NCBI GenBank assembly: GCA_963674475.2
Contig: CAXXFQ010000019.1
Coordinates: forward strand, 62,001 to 126,000
From: CAXXFQ01 sp963674475
Lineage (GTDB): Bacteria; Planctomycetota; Planctomycetia; Pirellulales; Thermoguttaceae
Direction: 5' to 3'
DNA length: 64,000 nt
Shown here in pieces: positions 1 to 8,608 of this stretch. Made by a program: the position numbers and the translations under genes. The notes under the pieces are model-generated. The model had not been told where the DNA came from, did no database searches, and saw only the letters and a list, made by a program, of their open reading frames with translations. Position 1 is the stretch's first letter. Each line of letters opens with the position of its first letter.

Positions 1-119
1 GGTTTCAAGAGGACATAATCTTCCTTGGCTTTCCGAAAGGGGAACTATCGAAGATCGGGGCGTCTGAAAACGATGAAAACGATGACGGTAAAAACAAGGG
101 AAACGGTAGAAAGACGCTC

Positions 120-536
120 ATGAACGAAACGACAATGATTTCGCTTGGCCAATCACTTTTCGATTTTCATCCTGTTTTGGCGGCGATGAAGCATGGCAGC
201 GGGGCCGGCATCCTGCTGGGCGTCCTCGTCGGCGCCATTATTTTGGCGTGTGTGGCTTCCTTCGTCGTGAATCGATACCTGCATCACTTGAAGTATGAAA
301 GCCATGCCGGGCTGTTTCAGGGACTTTGTCAGGCCCACGGTTTGGATTCGGCTTCGTGTCGCCTTTTGAAGCAGGTTGTCGGCTCTGCCGAACTTGAGGC
401 CAAGGCGCGTGTCTTTACGGAGCCCGGTTTTTTGGAAAAGGCGATTCGGAACCCTCGAAACACCTCGAATCGAGAAAAACTGACCGAACTCTACCGACAA
501 CTGTTCGACGAGAAGACCGCCAAATCGGCTTCCTAG
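120..536 (+). CDS. Hypothetical small membrane-anchored protein
   Basis: A 138-residue protein that I do not recognise. It has one clear hydrophobic segment at about residues 28-50, rich in Gly, Val, Leu and Ile, followed by a basic/aromatic stretch (NRYLHHLKYE) and a mostly helical C-terminal part of about 85 residues with many charged residues. This suggests a single membrane anchor with a cytoplasmic helical domain. The ATG at 120 has no strong ribosome-binding site; a second Met five codons further in is also possible. The stop is followed by a G/C-rich hairpin. The segment before it (1-119) holds no gene I can support. Confidence 0.6.
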   Translation: MNETTMISLGQSLFDFHPVLAAMKHGSGAGILLGVLVGAIILACVASFVVNRYLHHLKYESHAGLFQGLCQAHGLDSASCRLLKQVVGSAELEAKARVFTEPGFLEKAIRNPRNTSNREKLTELYRQLFDEKTAKSAS

Positions 537-582
537 AGCACGTTTCATGAGGTGTCGCAGGTTTCTTACAGCGAAAGAAAAA

Positions 583-607
583 AAGGGGGGAGAACGCCTC
601 CCCCTTT
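583..607. terminator. Hairpin after the first gene
   Basis: Positions 583-592 pair with 598-607 (ten base pairs including one G:U) around a five-base loop. No T-run follows on the plus strand, but an A-run lies just before it, so on the minus strand the hairpin is followed by a T-run. It may end transcription in either direction. Confidence 0.45.
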
Positions 608-794
608 CACCGCAGACTTACCACAGCCGTGGAGTATCTTTCAACGCCGGTGTAACGCGAACTTTCAATGGAAATCGCTTTAGGTCGGGTTTCGCCTCCT
701 GTTAGATAAGGGCGAGGATCGGTAAAATGGCCGTGTGGGATTTCTTGATGAATCCCCCGGTTTTGGTTCTCGTTTTATCTTAAAGGAGTCTCCG

Positions 795-1769
795 GTGTCG
801 CAGCCCGGCAAACGCGTTTCCTTGAAAGCTCTTTTTCTGCCCGTCGGTCTGTTGGTCGCGGTGGCGTTTGGCTTGCTTTACGCCAAGCCGGGCGTCGCGT
901 TGTTTTCGACCGATCTTGCCGGACTCTCTTCGAAAACGATTCTCATTTTGCTGATTTTCCTTGTCACCGGTTACGGCATGGATCGAGACCGGTTTCGTTT
1001 CAAGAAAAAGTTGTTCGTTACCCTCGTGGCGGTCGTTTTGGTCAATTTGATCGTGGCCCCTTTGGTCGGTTTGGCCGTGCTTCGCTCCTTCCATTTCGCC
1101 TCGCCATTGGCGTTGGGGCTTGCCGCTTTCGCTTGCGTTCCGACCACGCTGAGTTCGGCCATCGTGATCACACGGACCGCCGGCGGGAATCCGTTTTTGG
1201 CCGTCACCATGGTCACGTTTTTGAATTTAGTCGGGGTGTTCACCATCCCCTTGACCTTGGGCTGGCTTTTGACGACCGGCGGGATTGAACTGGACCAGTG
1301 GGCCATGTTCCAAAAGATTTTCTTGATGGTCGTCGTGCCGATGGGAATCGGGATCGGGATTCGACGTCTTTTCAATGGCCGACCGGTTTGGGCGCTTCGC
1401 CATGTGCCCGCAACGTGTATTATCTTGATCGTCTGGATGGCGGTAAGTCGGTCGCGTCCGGAGATTTTGTCGATTCCGGGCGAAATGATTTGGGATTTGC
1501 TTGCGGCAGTGGTTTTATTTCACCCGATCCTGTTGTTGATCGCTTGGAGCGTGGCGAAGGGACTACCCTTGGAACGACCGGACGTAACGGCGTTTGTTTT
1601 TGTGGGAGCGGAAAAGACGTTACCGATTTCGGTTTCGGTGTTGGCCCTTTTGGTGGGCGCGAACCCGGAATTGGAAATGCAACTCGGAATGGCGACCGTG
1701 ACTTGCGTGATATTGCATTTTTCGCAGATCATGATGGACGCGTCGATCGCCGCGAAATTGAGTAAATAG
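795..1769 (+). CDS. Bile acid:sodium symporter family (SBF-like) transporter
   Basis: An integral membrane carrier of the SBF/BASS superfamily, which moves organic anions with Na+. The family hallmark is seen in CVPTTLSSAIVITRTAGGN at about residues 112-130 of the protein, followed by the FLNLVGVF stretch; about nine to ten hydrophobic segments cover the whole length. The substrate cannot be told from sequence. I chose the GTG at 795 because AAAGGAG lies at 782-788 at good spacing; an in-frame GTG at 735 would add 20 polar residues (GFLDESPGFG...) with no ribosome-binding site. The resulting 324 residues fit the usual size. It converges with the NYN gene, 45 bases away, and a 12-base palindrome lies between them (1777-1788). 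Confidence 0.85.
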   Translation: MSQPGKRVSLKALFLPVGLLVAVAFGLLYAKPGVALFSTDLAGLSSKTILILLIFLVTGYGMDRDRFRFKKKLFVTLVAVVLVNLIVAPLVGLAVLRSFHFASPLALGLAAFACVPTTLSSAIVITRTAGGNPFLAVTMVTFLNLVGVFTIPLTLGWLLTTGGIELDQWAMFQKIFLMVVVPMGIGIGIRRLFNGRPVWALRHVPATCIILIVWMAVSRSRPEILSIPGEMIWDLLAAVVLFHPILLLIAWSVAKGLPLERPDVTAFVFVGAEKTLPISVSVLALLVGANPELEMQLGMATVTCVILHFSQIMMDASIAAKLSK

Positions 1770-1814
1770 AAAAGAGTCCTTGCAAGGAAATGGCAGTATA
1801 TTCCTGCTGGTTTC

Positions 1815-2546
1815 CTACATCTCTTCTTCCAGGTCTTCTCCATAACCGGGTGGGAACGGATTGATCGGGTTCCCCGATTCGTCTGACCAGTAGGCCGATT
1901 TCTCGTCCTCCTCGGGAAACGGATCGCCACGCTCCGGCGGTGACTTCTTCGCCGACTCTGGCGCCGACTTCGATGACGACTTTGACTCCGGTCGGGACGG
2001 GGGTGGACCGAGCTCTTCTTGGAAGAGTTTTTCAAACGCCTCCTCGCCGCCGAAACGGTCGACCCAATAGTCGACATCGTCCTGGGGCAGCGGGACCGGC
2101 GGTTTTTTTTCGGCGGCGTCGCTGGCCGCTTTTTCTTTTTGCGTAGCGCGACGCCGGACGAGGGCCGCGTACCAACGATCGGCATCGACCGCCTTGGCTC
2201 GACGACGTCGGGCGGCCCGTTGCAGGCGATGGTCGCTGGAAACGACGGTCAAACGACGTGGGGCCGATTCGGATTGAACGAGTTCTTCGATCAGTGTGTC
2301 GGCGTCCGGATACTCGGCGGCGAAACGGACCTGGATCCCGCGATAGATGAACTGGCGGGGCAGTCCCGGCAGCGCTTGGCTCGCATCGAAAATGACCGTC
2401 GTCGTGGCGAGCTCTTTGGGGGTGAGCGATTCGGCCAAGAAGTTCAAAAGCGCAAGACGCGACCGTTCGAGCGACCCCGGCCCGACGCCGCGGGCCAAGA
2501 TTCCCGCGACGTAGAGCAGGTTGTAACCGTCAATCAGAAAACCCAT
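1815..2546 (-). CDS. NYN domain protein (YacP-like RNase)
   Basis: A predicted cytoplasmic PIN-like nuclease. The N-terminal MGFLIDGYNLLYVAG is the NYN/YacP opening with the first catalytic Asp; acidic residues DADTLIEELV and the VVSSDHRLQRAARRR stretch supply the remaining acidic and basic residues expected for RNA cleavage. The domain covers about residues 1-140. The rest is a low-complexity tail rich in Pro, Ser, Glu and Asp that ends EEEM and is probably disordered. In B. subtilis the homologue Rae1 cleaves mRNA on ribosomes; the role here is inferred from the family. The gene starts 23 bases after the thiG stop on the same strand, so it is probably co-transcribed with thiG. No strong ribosome-binding site is seen. 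Confidence 0.85.
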   Translation of the reverse strand: MGFLIDGYNLLYVAGILARGVGPGSLERSRLALLNFLAESLTPKELATTTVIFDASQALPGLPRQFIYRGIQVRFAAEYPDADTLIEELVQSESAPRRLTVVSSDHRLQRAARRRRAKAVDADRWYAALVRRRATQKEKAASDAAEKKPPVPLPQDDVDYWVDRFGGEEAFEKLFQEELGPPPSRPESKSSSKSAPESAKKSPPERGDPFPEEDEKSAYWSDESGNPINPFPPGYGEDLEEEM

Positions 2547-2569
2547 CGTTTTTTAACAGGGGTCCGTCG

Positions 2570-3394
2570 TTACTTGGTCTTGGAAAGCCCGATCACCCCT
2601 TCGGTCGGGCTGCTGGCGGTGGCGTAGAGTTTCTTCGGGATGCGGCCGGAAAGATAGGAGTCGTATCCGGCTTCGATCGCCGCCTTCATCGCGCGGGCCA
2701 TTCGGATCGGGTCCGCCGCGTGGGCGATGCCGGTGTTCAGCAGGACGCCATCGGCGCCGAGTTCCATCGCCATCGTGACGTCGCTGGCCGCGCCGACCCC
2801 GGCGTCGATGATGACCGGGTAATCGGGGTCGTCTTCCTTGAGGTATTCCAGGCAAATCTTCAGCGCGTTGGCGTTGAGGATCCCTTGGCCCGAACCGATC
2901 GGACTGCCGGCGGGCATGACGCTCGACGCGCCGGCCGCCTTGAGCCGTTTGGCGACGATCGGGTCGTCGGAGGTGTAGACGAGTACCTCGAAGCCCTCTT
3001 CGACCAGTTTCTCGGTCGCTTCGAGCGTGGCGATCGGGTCCGGAAGCAGTGTCCGGGTGTCGCCGAGCACCTCAAGCTTGACCCAGTTGGCGCCGGGGTT
3101 GTTCATCTGCGTGAGGATTTCACGTCCCAAGCGGGCCACGCGGATCGCGTCGTCGGCGGTAAAGCACCCGGCCGTGTTCGGCAGGATCGTGTAACGTTTG
3201 GTGTCGATGAAATCCAGCAGGTTTTTCCCCTCGGCGTCGATCAGCCGTTCGCGGCGTACGGCGACCGTGATGCATTCGGAACCCGAAACGTCGAGCGCCT
3301 CTTGCATGGTTTCGTACGAAGCGTATTTTCCCGTGCCGACCAAAAGTCGACTACCAAAAGTGTGCGAACCGATCCGAAGGGGAGCGTCGTCCAT
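2570..3394 (-). CDS. thiG: Thiazole synthase ThiG
   Basis: ThiG condenses deoxyxylulose 5-phosphate, dehydroglycine and the ThiS thiocarboxylate to make the thiazole phosphate of thiamine. Diagnostic pieces are FGSRLLVGTGKY near the N-terminus, ECITVAVRRER, PNTAGCFTADDAIRVA, NWVKLEVLGD, and the phosphate-binding end PVIIDAGVGAASDVTMAMELGAD with GVLLNTGIAHAADP. The Schiff-base Lys is in VKLEVLGD. The ATG at 3394 follows AGAGGACAGG at suitable spacing; a Met seven codons upstream (3415) has no such site. The product of 274 residues is of family length. thiS lies 111 bases upstream on the same strand, and the NYN gene follows by 23 bases. Confidence 0.96.
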   Translation of the reverse strand: MDDAPLRIGSHTFGSRLLVGTGKYASYETMQEALDVSGSECITVAVRRERLIDAEGKNLLDFIDTKRYTILPNTAGCFTADDAIRVARLGREILTQMNNPGANWVKLEVLGDTRTLLPDPIATLEATEKLVEEGFEVLVYTSDDPIVAKRLKAAGASSVMPAGSPIGSGQGILNANALKICLEYLKEDDPDYPVIIDAGVGAASDVTMAMELGADGVLLNTGIAHAADPIRMARAMKAAIEAGYDSYLSGRIPKKLYATASSPTEGVIGLSKTK

Positions 3395-3505
3395 AATGAG
3401 TGCCTGTCCTCTCATAGAGAAAAAGGGATGGATTGAAAATGGCGAGGGGAAAAGCCTCGCCTGGGTGTTTTTTTGATTCGTTGGTTGATCGGTCGGAGTT
3501 GGCTG

Positions 3506-3706
3506 TTAGCCGCCGCCGACCAGGGTGACCACCTCGACCTCGTCCGCTTCGGCCAACTGACAGCCGTCGTGCTCGGCGCGCGGGACCAGTTGTCGATTGA
3601 CTTCGACGGCCACCGGGCGCCCGGTCATGCCGAGTCGTTCCAGCAGTCCGGCAATGGTCAGCGATTGGTCGAGGTCGTACGGTTCGCCGTTTAAGGTGAT
3701 TTTCAT
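3506..3706 (-). CDS. thiS: Sulfur carrier protein ThiS
   Basis: A 66-residue ubiquitin-fold sulfur carrier. It starts MKITLNGEPYDL, has the LLERLG helix, and ends VVTLVGGG; the C-terminal Gly-Gly is adenylated by ThiF/MoeB-type enzymes and then carries the sulfur to ThiG. An AGGA about twelve bases before the ATG could be the ribosome-binding site. The gene is directly upstream of thiG on the same strand, the usual pairing. No thiF, thiH or thiO is nearby, so the rest of the pathway must be encoded elsewhere. No TPP riboswitch was recognised upstream. Confidence 0.94.
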   Translation of the reverse strand: MKITLNGEPYDLDQSLTIAGLLERLGMTGRPVAVEVNRQLVPRAEHDGCQLAEADEVEVVTLVGGG

Positions 3707-3750
3707 CTACGGGAATTTTCCTATACGAAGGCGAAGAGGTTTTTGGCTTT

Positions 3751-3784
3751 CAAGCGGCTTCTACTGTCAAGCGGCTTCTACTGT
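3751..3784 (-). repeat. 17-bp tandem duplication across a stop codon
   Basis: Two perfect copies of the same 17-base unit lie head to tail at 3751-3767 and 3768-3784. The right copy contains the stop codon (3778-3780) of the upstream minus-strand gene, the left copy a second TAG just after it. Confidence 0.9.
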
Positions 3785-4296
3785 CGAATGGCGGCGGTTC
3801 GAAACGAGGTGGCGTCGACGAAGATCAGTTCGCCGTTGAACGACTTGCCCGAGGTGTACATCTGGCTGTTCCACGGAAGGGCGTAGACGGCGATCATGCC
3901 GGAGTTGATATCGCAGACGTAGACCACTCCACGGCTGATTTGCTGGTTGCCGCCGGTTCGTCGGAAGTCGCACCGACCGCTGACGACGAGGAACTTGGGC
4001 GGTTTCGACGGGTCGATGTGCAGATCTTGAAAGACGTTGCGTTCGTAAAAGGCGTTGAACCGATAAGGCGCTTGTTTGGCCAAGACGGCCGCCCGCAGAT
4101 TGCCGGTCAGGGAGTCGAGAAAGTAGACCGCCTCGACGTTGTCGTCGACCGCCGCGGTGCAGATGGCGAAATTGTCGACCCGGTCGGTCGCCGTCGCGTG
4201 CAGGGGAGCGTGGGGGCAGAACCCACCCAGGAGAACCCCGACGAAAAGGCCCAGGGCCGCCCAGACGATCGGACGTGTTTTCCACTGATGAAACAT
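3778..4296 (-). CDS. Hypothetical secreted protein
   Basis: A 172-residue protein not assigned to a known family. After MFHQWKTRPI comes a hydrophobic stretch (residues about 9-26) that reads as a signal peptide or anchor, ending near CPHAPLHATA. The mature part has several beta-rich pieces such as VEAVYFLDSLTGNLRAAVL and RGVVYVCDINSGMIAVYALPW, which suggest a small WD/propeller-like or beta-sandwich fold, but this is a weak reading. I chose the ATG at 4296 because AAGGAGG stands nine bases before it; a longer frame to 4425 has no ribosome-binding site. It ends 71 bases before the thiS start and may be read with the thiamine genes. Confidence 0.7.
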   Translation of the reverse strand: MFHQWKTRPIVWAALGLFVGVLLGGFCPHAPLHATATDRVDNFAICTAAVDDNVEAVYFLDSLTGNLRAAVLAKQAPYRFNAFYERNVFQDLHIDPSKPPKFLVVSGRCDFRRTGGNQQISRGVVYVCDINSGMIAVYALPWNSQMYTSGKSFNGELIFVDATSFRTAAIRQ

Positions 4297-4709
4297 TACC
4301 GTTTTCCTCCTTGTCGAGATCGATCCATCGAAATCGAGCGTCTCGGGTTGTGTCAAGCATGGGGGGATGTCACTGGGGGTAGAAAACGATCGGAGAAAGA
4401 AAGGCCTGCCGCGAAAAAGCCGCATTCGCGTGCCGTCGATCTTCGAAAGATCCCCACCCTAAGGATTCCTGTCCAGTTACCTCACACCCGGACGAAAAGA
4501 CACTCGCATTTTTTCATTCGAACGCCTTATCGGAATTTTCTCCGAAATTTCAGCGTCGTTTTTAGAGAAACCACTTCATATTACCCGATTCTTTTTGGAA
4601 AGGCTAGAGGTGATCGCGATGGGGGACCCTTTGCAGTATCGCTAAATTGCCTATTTTAAGTAGCTTGTCTTGCCGGGAGTCCATTTTCGGCTTCCCCTTT
4701 GGCGACTAC
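4297..4709. other. Divergent intergenic region without a gene
   Basis: This stretch between the divergent hypothetical gene and the oxidoreductase holds no coding frame I would accept. It becomes AT-rich after 4490. A 14-base sequence at 4643-4656 is the exact reverse complement of 8429-8442, which also lies upstream of a gene start. Confidence 0.5.
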
Positions 4710-4739
4710 TTGAAAACGGGCCCAACGTCCTGCTATAAC
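4710..4739 (+). promoter_or_regulatory. Sigma-70-type promoter of the oxidoreductase
   Basis: TTGAAA (4710-4715) and TATAAC (4734-4739) are separated by 18 bases, a close match to the housekeeping consensus. Transcription would start near 4746, giving a leader of about 73 bases before the GTG at 4819. Confidence 0.6.
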
Positions 4740-4818
4740 GGGAAAAAGCGTCTTTGAAAAGAGACTAAAAAAATCGAAATTGTCCATTATCCCTTTACTT
4801 ATTACGAGGAGTACCAGA

Positions 4819-5964
4819 GTGGAAACGCTGAACGTGGCCCTGATCGGGCAAGGCTTTATGGGAAAATCCCACTCCAACGCATGGGGCCAAGTCAATAAGT
4901 TCTACGATGCGCCTATCAAGGTGACCAAACATACCGTTTTCGGTCAGCCGCAAGAAGACCCGCAGGCGTACGCCGAGAAGTGGGGATGGCAGAATGCCTC
5001 GACCGACTGGGAAAGCCTCGTCAAGTCGCCGGAAATCGGCCTGGTTGATATCGTCACGCCCAACTTCATGCACGCTCCCCCGGCCAAAGCGGCCATCGCG
5101 GCGGGCAAGCCGGTCTCCTGCGAAAAGCCGATCGCCGGAACACTTGAAGACGCTCGCGAAATGGCCGAAGCGGCCAAAAAAGCCGGCATCAAGACGTTCG
5201 TCTGGTTCAACTACCGCCGTTGTCCGGCCGTCGCCTTGGCCCACCAGATGGTCAAGGAAGGCCTCTTGGGCGAAATCCGACACGTACGAGCCAGCTACCT
5301 GCAAGACTGGGCCGACGAGGCGATCCCCGCGACCTGGCGTTTCAAGAAGGAAACGGCCGGTTCCGGCGCCCACGGCGACCTGAACGCCCATATCGTCGAC
5401 ATGACCCGATTCGTAACCGGTCAAGAGATCACCGAGGTGCTCGGGGCGGTCAACGAGACGTTCATCAAGGAACGTGAAGTGCTCGGCGCCGAAGGGCAAA
5501 TGACCGACGTGACCGTCGACGACACGGTCCTGTTCTTGGCCCGTTTCAGCGGCGGCGCGGTGGCCAGCTACGAAGCGGCCCGTCAGGCGACCGGAAACCA
5601 AAACCGTAACGCGTTTGAAATCAACGGGACCAAGGGGTCGTTGAAGTTCGATTTCGAGCGGATGAACGAGCTGAATTACTACGACGCCACCCAGCCGCGT
5701 CGCGTCCAGGGCTGGACGAACATGATGTGTACCCACGGCGCCGATCACCCGTACGTCGCCAACCTGTGGCCCGACGCCCACGTGATCGGTTACGAGCACA
5801 CCTTCGTCAACGAAGCGTACGATATCTTGCGTGTCTTGGCGGGTCAGGATCCGGTCGTTCCGATCCCCGACTTCGAAGACGCCTATCAGACCCAACGGGT
5901 CTTGGATGCCGCCTTGTTGGCTGCCGAGCGACGCGCCGCCGTCAATATGGACGAAGTCAAATAG
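4819..5964 (+). CDS. Gfo/Idh/MocA family NAD(P)-dependent oxidoreductase
   Basis: A cytoplasmic sugar or cyclitol dehydrogenase-like enzyme of 381 residues. The N-terminal Rossmann fold is shown by VALIGQGFMGKSHSNAW (GxGxxG), the family EKP motif by CEKPIAGTLEDA with the catalytic Lys, and the C-terminal substrate domain by GAHGDLNAHIVDMTRFV with the H-x2-D pair. The exact substrate is unknown. The GTG at 4819 is preceded by GAGGAG at seven bases; a TTG at 4780 in frame lacks a site. The gene stands alone and has its own promoter at 4710-4739. Planctomycetes carry very many paralogues of this family, so no specific role can be given. Confidence 0.9.
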   Translation: METLNVALIGQGFMGKSHSNAWGQVNKFYDAPIKVTKHTVFGQPQEDPQAYAEKWGWQNASTDWESLVKSPEIGLVDIVTPNFMHAPPAKAAIAAGKPVSCEKPIAGTLEDAREMAEAAKKAGIKTFVWFNYRRCPAVALAHQMVKEGLLGEIRHVRASYLQDWADEAIPATWRFKKETAGSGAHGDLNAHIVDMTRFVTGQEITEVLGAVNETFIKEREVLGAEGQMTDVTVDDTVLFLARFSGGAVASYEAARQATGNQNRNAFEINGTKGSLKFDFERMNELNYYDATQPRRVQGWTNMMCTHGADHPYVANLWPDAHVIGYEHTFVNEAYDILRVLAGQDPVVPIPDFEDAYQTQRVLDAALLAAERRAAVNMDEVK

Positions 5965-5970
5965 GTCCCG

Positions 5971-6078
5971 AGAGGGTTCCCCCTCTTTCAGGTCGAAAGG
6001 GGGGGCGAGGGATCGTTTCACGAAACGTCATGTGATGTGTGGGGCGTCATGAGCCGATGGAGAGGCCCATGACGCCCC
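5971..6078 (+). terminator. Hairpins after the oxidoreductase gene
   Basis: Two structures lie downstream of the stop. A short one pairs 5971-5976 with 5981-5986. A stronger one pairs 6041-6051 with 6068-6078, eleven perfect base pairs around a 16-base loop. Neither has a long T-run. The rest of 5965-6389 holds no gene I can support. Confidence 0.45.
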
Positions 6079-6389
6079 TCAGTCGTTTCTTGAGGGACGA
6101 ACGGGGGAGGGGGCGGCATTTTTTGGTTTTCGAATTCAATTGCCCGGGGGGTGACTTTTGCGGTCTTTTGTCTTTTAGCTGTTTTCTGTATACTTGCTAA
6201 ACTTCAATTCGATAGTTTTTTGCGTTTTGTCGGCTCGAGAGGGCGAAAGAGGACGCATTGGGGCGAATTTTCCCCCTCGGGTGAGGTGGTTATCTGTATT
6301 CGTCTGGTTGAGAAAAAGCTAGAATTCGATATCTTAGGATCGTCTTTTTTCAGGGGACGGCCGTCCGCCCCCGAAAGAAAAACCCCTTG

Positions 6390-7109
6390 GTGACTAAAAA
6401 ATTGCGTAGTGACGTGGACAAAGGCAAGCCAGAAACGCCAACGAACGAGAAGCAGGTGCCCGGCCGTTTCGACCTCTTTCGAAAGTGGTTCGAACAGTCG
6501 ATCATGGTCAATCTCCTGGTGATCTCTTCGCGATTTTTGAGCGGTGTAAGTGTTCGCTGGTCCGATTGCCAGGCGGACACTTGTCAACGGATCTACTTTG
6601 CCAATCACACAAGTCATCTCGACGCGATCGTCATTTGGTCGGCGCTTCCCCAGTCCGTACGCTCTTTGACGCGACCGGTGGCCGCGTACGATTATTGGAT
6701 GGCCGGCCCGATCCGTCGGTATATGGCGACCCGCGTGTTCATCGCCCTTTTGATCAGTCGGAAAAAAATCAAAGTCCATCGAAGCCCGATCGACCTGATG
6801 TTGCGCGAGATCGGTCATCGCGAGTCGTTGATCATCTTTCCCGAAGGGGGACGTAGTGAAGGGGACGAAGTGGGCGAGTTCAAAAGCGGACTCTACTACC
6901 TCAGTAAAAAACGACCGGATATTGAACTGATCCCGGTCTATCTCGATAATTTGAATCGGATTTTGCCGCGCGGCCGCGTGTTGCCGGTGCCGATGCTCAG
7001 CACCGTGACGTTTGGTGCGCCGATTTGGTTGGAAACCGGAGAGCCCAAGGCCGATTTTCTCGCCCGGGCACGCCAAGCGGTGTTAAAACTCAAGCCGGAA
7101 GGAGACTAG
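6390..7109 (+). CDS. PlsC-like 1-acylglycerol-3-phosphate acyltransferase
   Basis: A membrane-associated acyltransferase of the PlsC/LPLAT family (about 239 residues), which would turn lysophosphatidate into phosphatidate. The catalytic H-x4-D is seen in NHTSHLDAIVIW at about residues 70-81, and the glycerol-phosphate site in FPEGGRSEGDEVGEFKSG; PVYLDNL is the later conserved block. No strong ribosome-binding site exists; a TTG at 6387 and the GTG at 6390 are adjacent, and I took GTG. The next gene, cdsA, uses phosphatidate, so the two are probably functionally linked; the gap is about 100 bases. Confidence 0.82.
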   Translation: MTKKLRSDVDKGKPETPTNEKQVPGRFDLFRKWFEQSIMVNLLVISSRFLSGVSVRWSDCQADTCQRIYFANHTSHLDAIVIWSALPQSVRSLTRPVAAYDYWMAGPIRRYMATRVFIALLISRKKIKVHRSPIDLMLREIGHRESLIIFPEGGRSEGDEVGEFKSGLYYLSKKRPDIELIPVYLDNLNRILPRGRVLPVPMLSTVTFGAPIWLETGEPKADFLARARQAVLKLKPEGD

Positions 7110-7211
7110 CGTTTCGACACTGATCGCCTGTTCTCGCAATGCCGGGGCAGGGGATCGGAGCCGTTGGTTGATTCTTTCCGTTTTTTGCCAGGAACCCTAT
7201 ATATAAAAACC

Positions 7212-8162
7212 ATGGATGCACAAACCTTTGGCCTCGTTGGCGGCGTGTTGATCCTTTTGGCGATTGCTTCGGTTGTCGTCCATGTCTTGCGACGTCGGGC
7301 CGACCCCAGCATTAATCAGGCGATCCTCGAGACGTTTCGGTTGCGGGTGCGCGCATGGTGGCTTTTGTTCACGACACTGGCGGTCGCCTGTCTGATCAGC
7401 CGGGTGCTGACCGTCGTCATGTTCGGTCTGATCGGGTTTTGGGCGCTGCGCGAGTTTATCACCCTCACGCCGACGAGGCCGGGGGACCATCGAACGTTGT
7501 TTTGGGTCTTTTTCCTGGTAACGCCCGTCCAGTTTCTGCTGGTCATCTTTCAGTTTTACGAACTCCAGCATATTTTCATTCCGGTCTATGTCTCGCTGTT
7601 GATCCCCGCACGGATCGCCATGGCCGGAGACCCGAAGCGGTTTCTCGAACGGGTCGCGAAGATTCAAACCGGGGTGTTTATCTGCGTCTACTGTCTGAGT
7701 TACGCGCCGTTGTTGATGTCGCTTACCGTCCAGGATCAAAGCATCCCGTTTCGCAGTGAAGGGTTGTTGATCTTCTTCGTCTTGATGGTCCAATTGAGCG
7801 ACGCGTTGCAGTACGCCTGGTCACAGATTCCTTCTCGCCATCCGATCGTGCCGTCGATCAGTCGTGGACGGACGTGGGAAGGCCTGATTGGCGGGCTGGC
7901 GAGCGTGACGCTGATTGGAGCCGTCCTCTGGTGGGCCACCCCGTTTCCGTTCTGGTTGGCCGGGTTGATGTCGACCGTGATTGGCCTGATGGGGTTTGCC
8001 GGTTGTGTGACCATGTCGGCGATCAAACGGGACCGGGGCGTCAAAGATTACGGAACGCTGGTCCAAGGGCACGGCGGCGTGTTGGACCGGATCGATTCGC
8101 TCTGCTTCGCGGCTCCGGTCTTCTATTTTCTGGCCCGTTGGTGGGTCGGCGGAACGCTTTAG
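7212..8162 (+). CDS. cdsA: Phosphatidate cytidylyltransferase
   Basis: An integral membrane enzyme that makes CDP-diacylglycerol from CTP and phosphatidate, the branch point of phospholipid synthesis. The CDP-diglyceride synthetase signature lies at the C-terminus: SAIKRDRGVKDYGTLVQGHG followed by GVLDRIDSL, with the Asp residues that bind metal. About eight membrane segments precede it, and GRTWEGLIGG is the other conserved block. I took the ATG at 7212 (316 residues), MDAQTFGLVGG, which leads straight into the first membrane helix. A TTG at 7164 has GATCGGAG close before it and would add 16 residues, so the start is not certain. It follows a PlsC-like gene that supplies its substrate. Confidence 0.88.
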   Translation: MDAQTFGLVGGVLILLAIASVVVHVLRRRADPSINQAILETFRLRVRAWWLLFTTLAVACLISRVLTVVMFGLIGFWALREFITLTPTRPGDHRTLFWVFFLVTPVQFLLVIFQFYELQHIFIPVYVSLLIPARIAMAGDPKRFLERVAKIQTGVFICVYCLSYAPLLMSLTVQDQSIPFRSEGLLIFFVLMVQLSDALQYAWSQIPSRHPIVPSISRGRTWEGLIGGLASVTLIGAVLWWATPFPFWLAGLMSTVIGLMGFAGCVTMSAIKRDRGVKDYGTLVQGHGGVLDRIDSLCFAAPVFYFLARWWVGGTL

Positions 8163-8608
8163 ACCGTTTTTCATCCCGGTAAAGCGTATTCAACCCTCGA
8201 ATAGGGGGCGAAGGGTCGCTCGCGGTCGTTCTGACTCTTGGTAACCCCTTGTAGTCGCATTGGGGGGACTTCCGTAAGGTCTGGCTCGATTTTCCCTGAT
8301 GGAGATGGGGGGCTATTTCTTGCCGTTAAAATGTATCGAATAGTACGGTTTTGCTGGTTTTTCGCATTTTATCGGCCGATATCAACCATGAGCGGCGTTT
8401 CGCTCATAATGATCTGGTTAAATGAAAGAAATAGGCAATTTACAGCGTATTTCACTTAAGTGTAGCGGGTTCCTTGCAACCGATGGGGAAGTGGGAAAGT
8501 TAAAAACCATTTTGCTACAAGCACTTTAGGCAAAGCATGGGATCTCTCCCGGTGGCCGGTGTGACGCTACTCTTACATGAAAATCGCTCGAGGACGGGAA
8601 ATCGAACC
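8163..8608. other. Intergenic region, no gene seen
   Basis: No convincing coding frame. The stretch 8370-8530 is AT-rich and likely regulatory: it has a 10-base perfect palindrome CACTTAAGTG at 8453-8462, and two 14-base words that recur in other intergenic regions (8410-8423 with 17104-17117; 8429-8442 with the complement of 4643-4656). Confidence 0.5.

Noticed and set aside
1..119. End of an upstream gene at the left border
   Set aside because: Only five in-frame codons precede a TAA at 16-18; too little to call.
3707..3777. TPP riboswitch before the thiamine genes
   Set aside because: The conserved CTGAGA and the other invariant bases of the thi box are absent; the short leader holds only the 17-base duplication.
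6151..6393. 80-codon frame upstream of the PlsC-like gene
   Set aside because: A hydrophobic start is followed by unrelated sequence; no ribosome-binding site, and it overlaps the next start.
8238..8459. 73-codon frame before the Cys-rich gene
   Set aside because: Composition is atypical, there is no ribosome-binding site, and it covers AT-rich regulatory-looking sequence.
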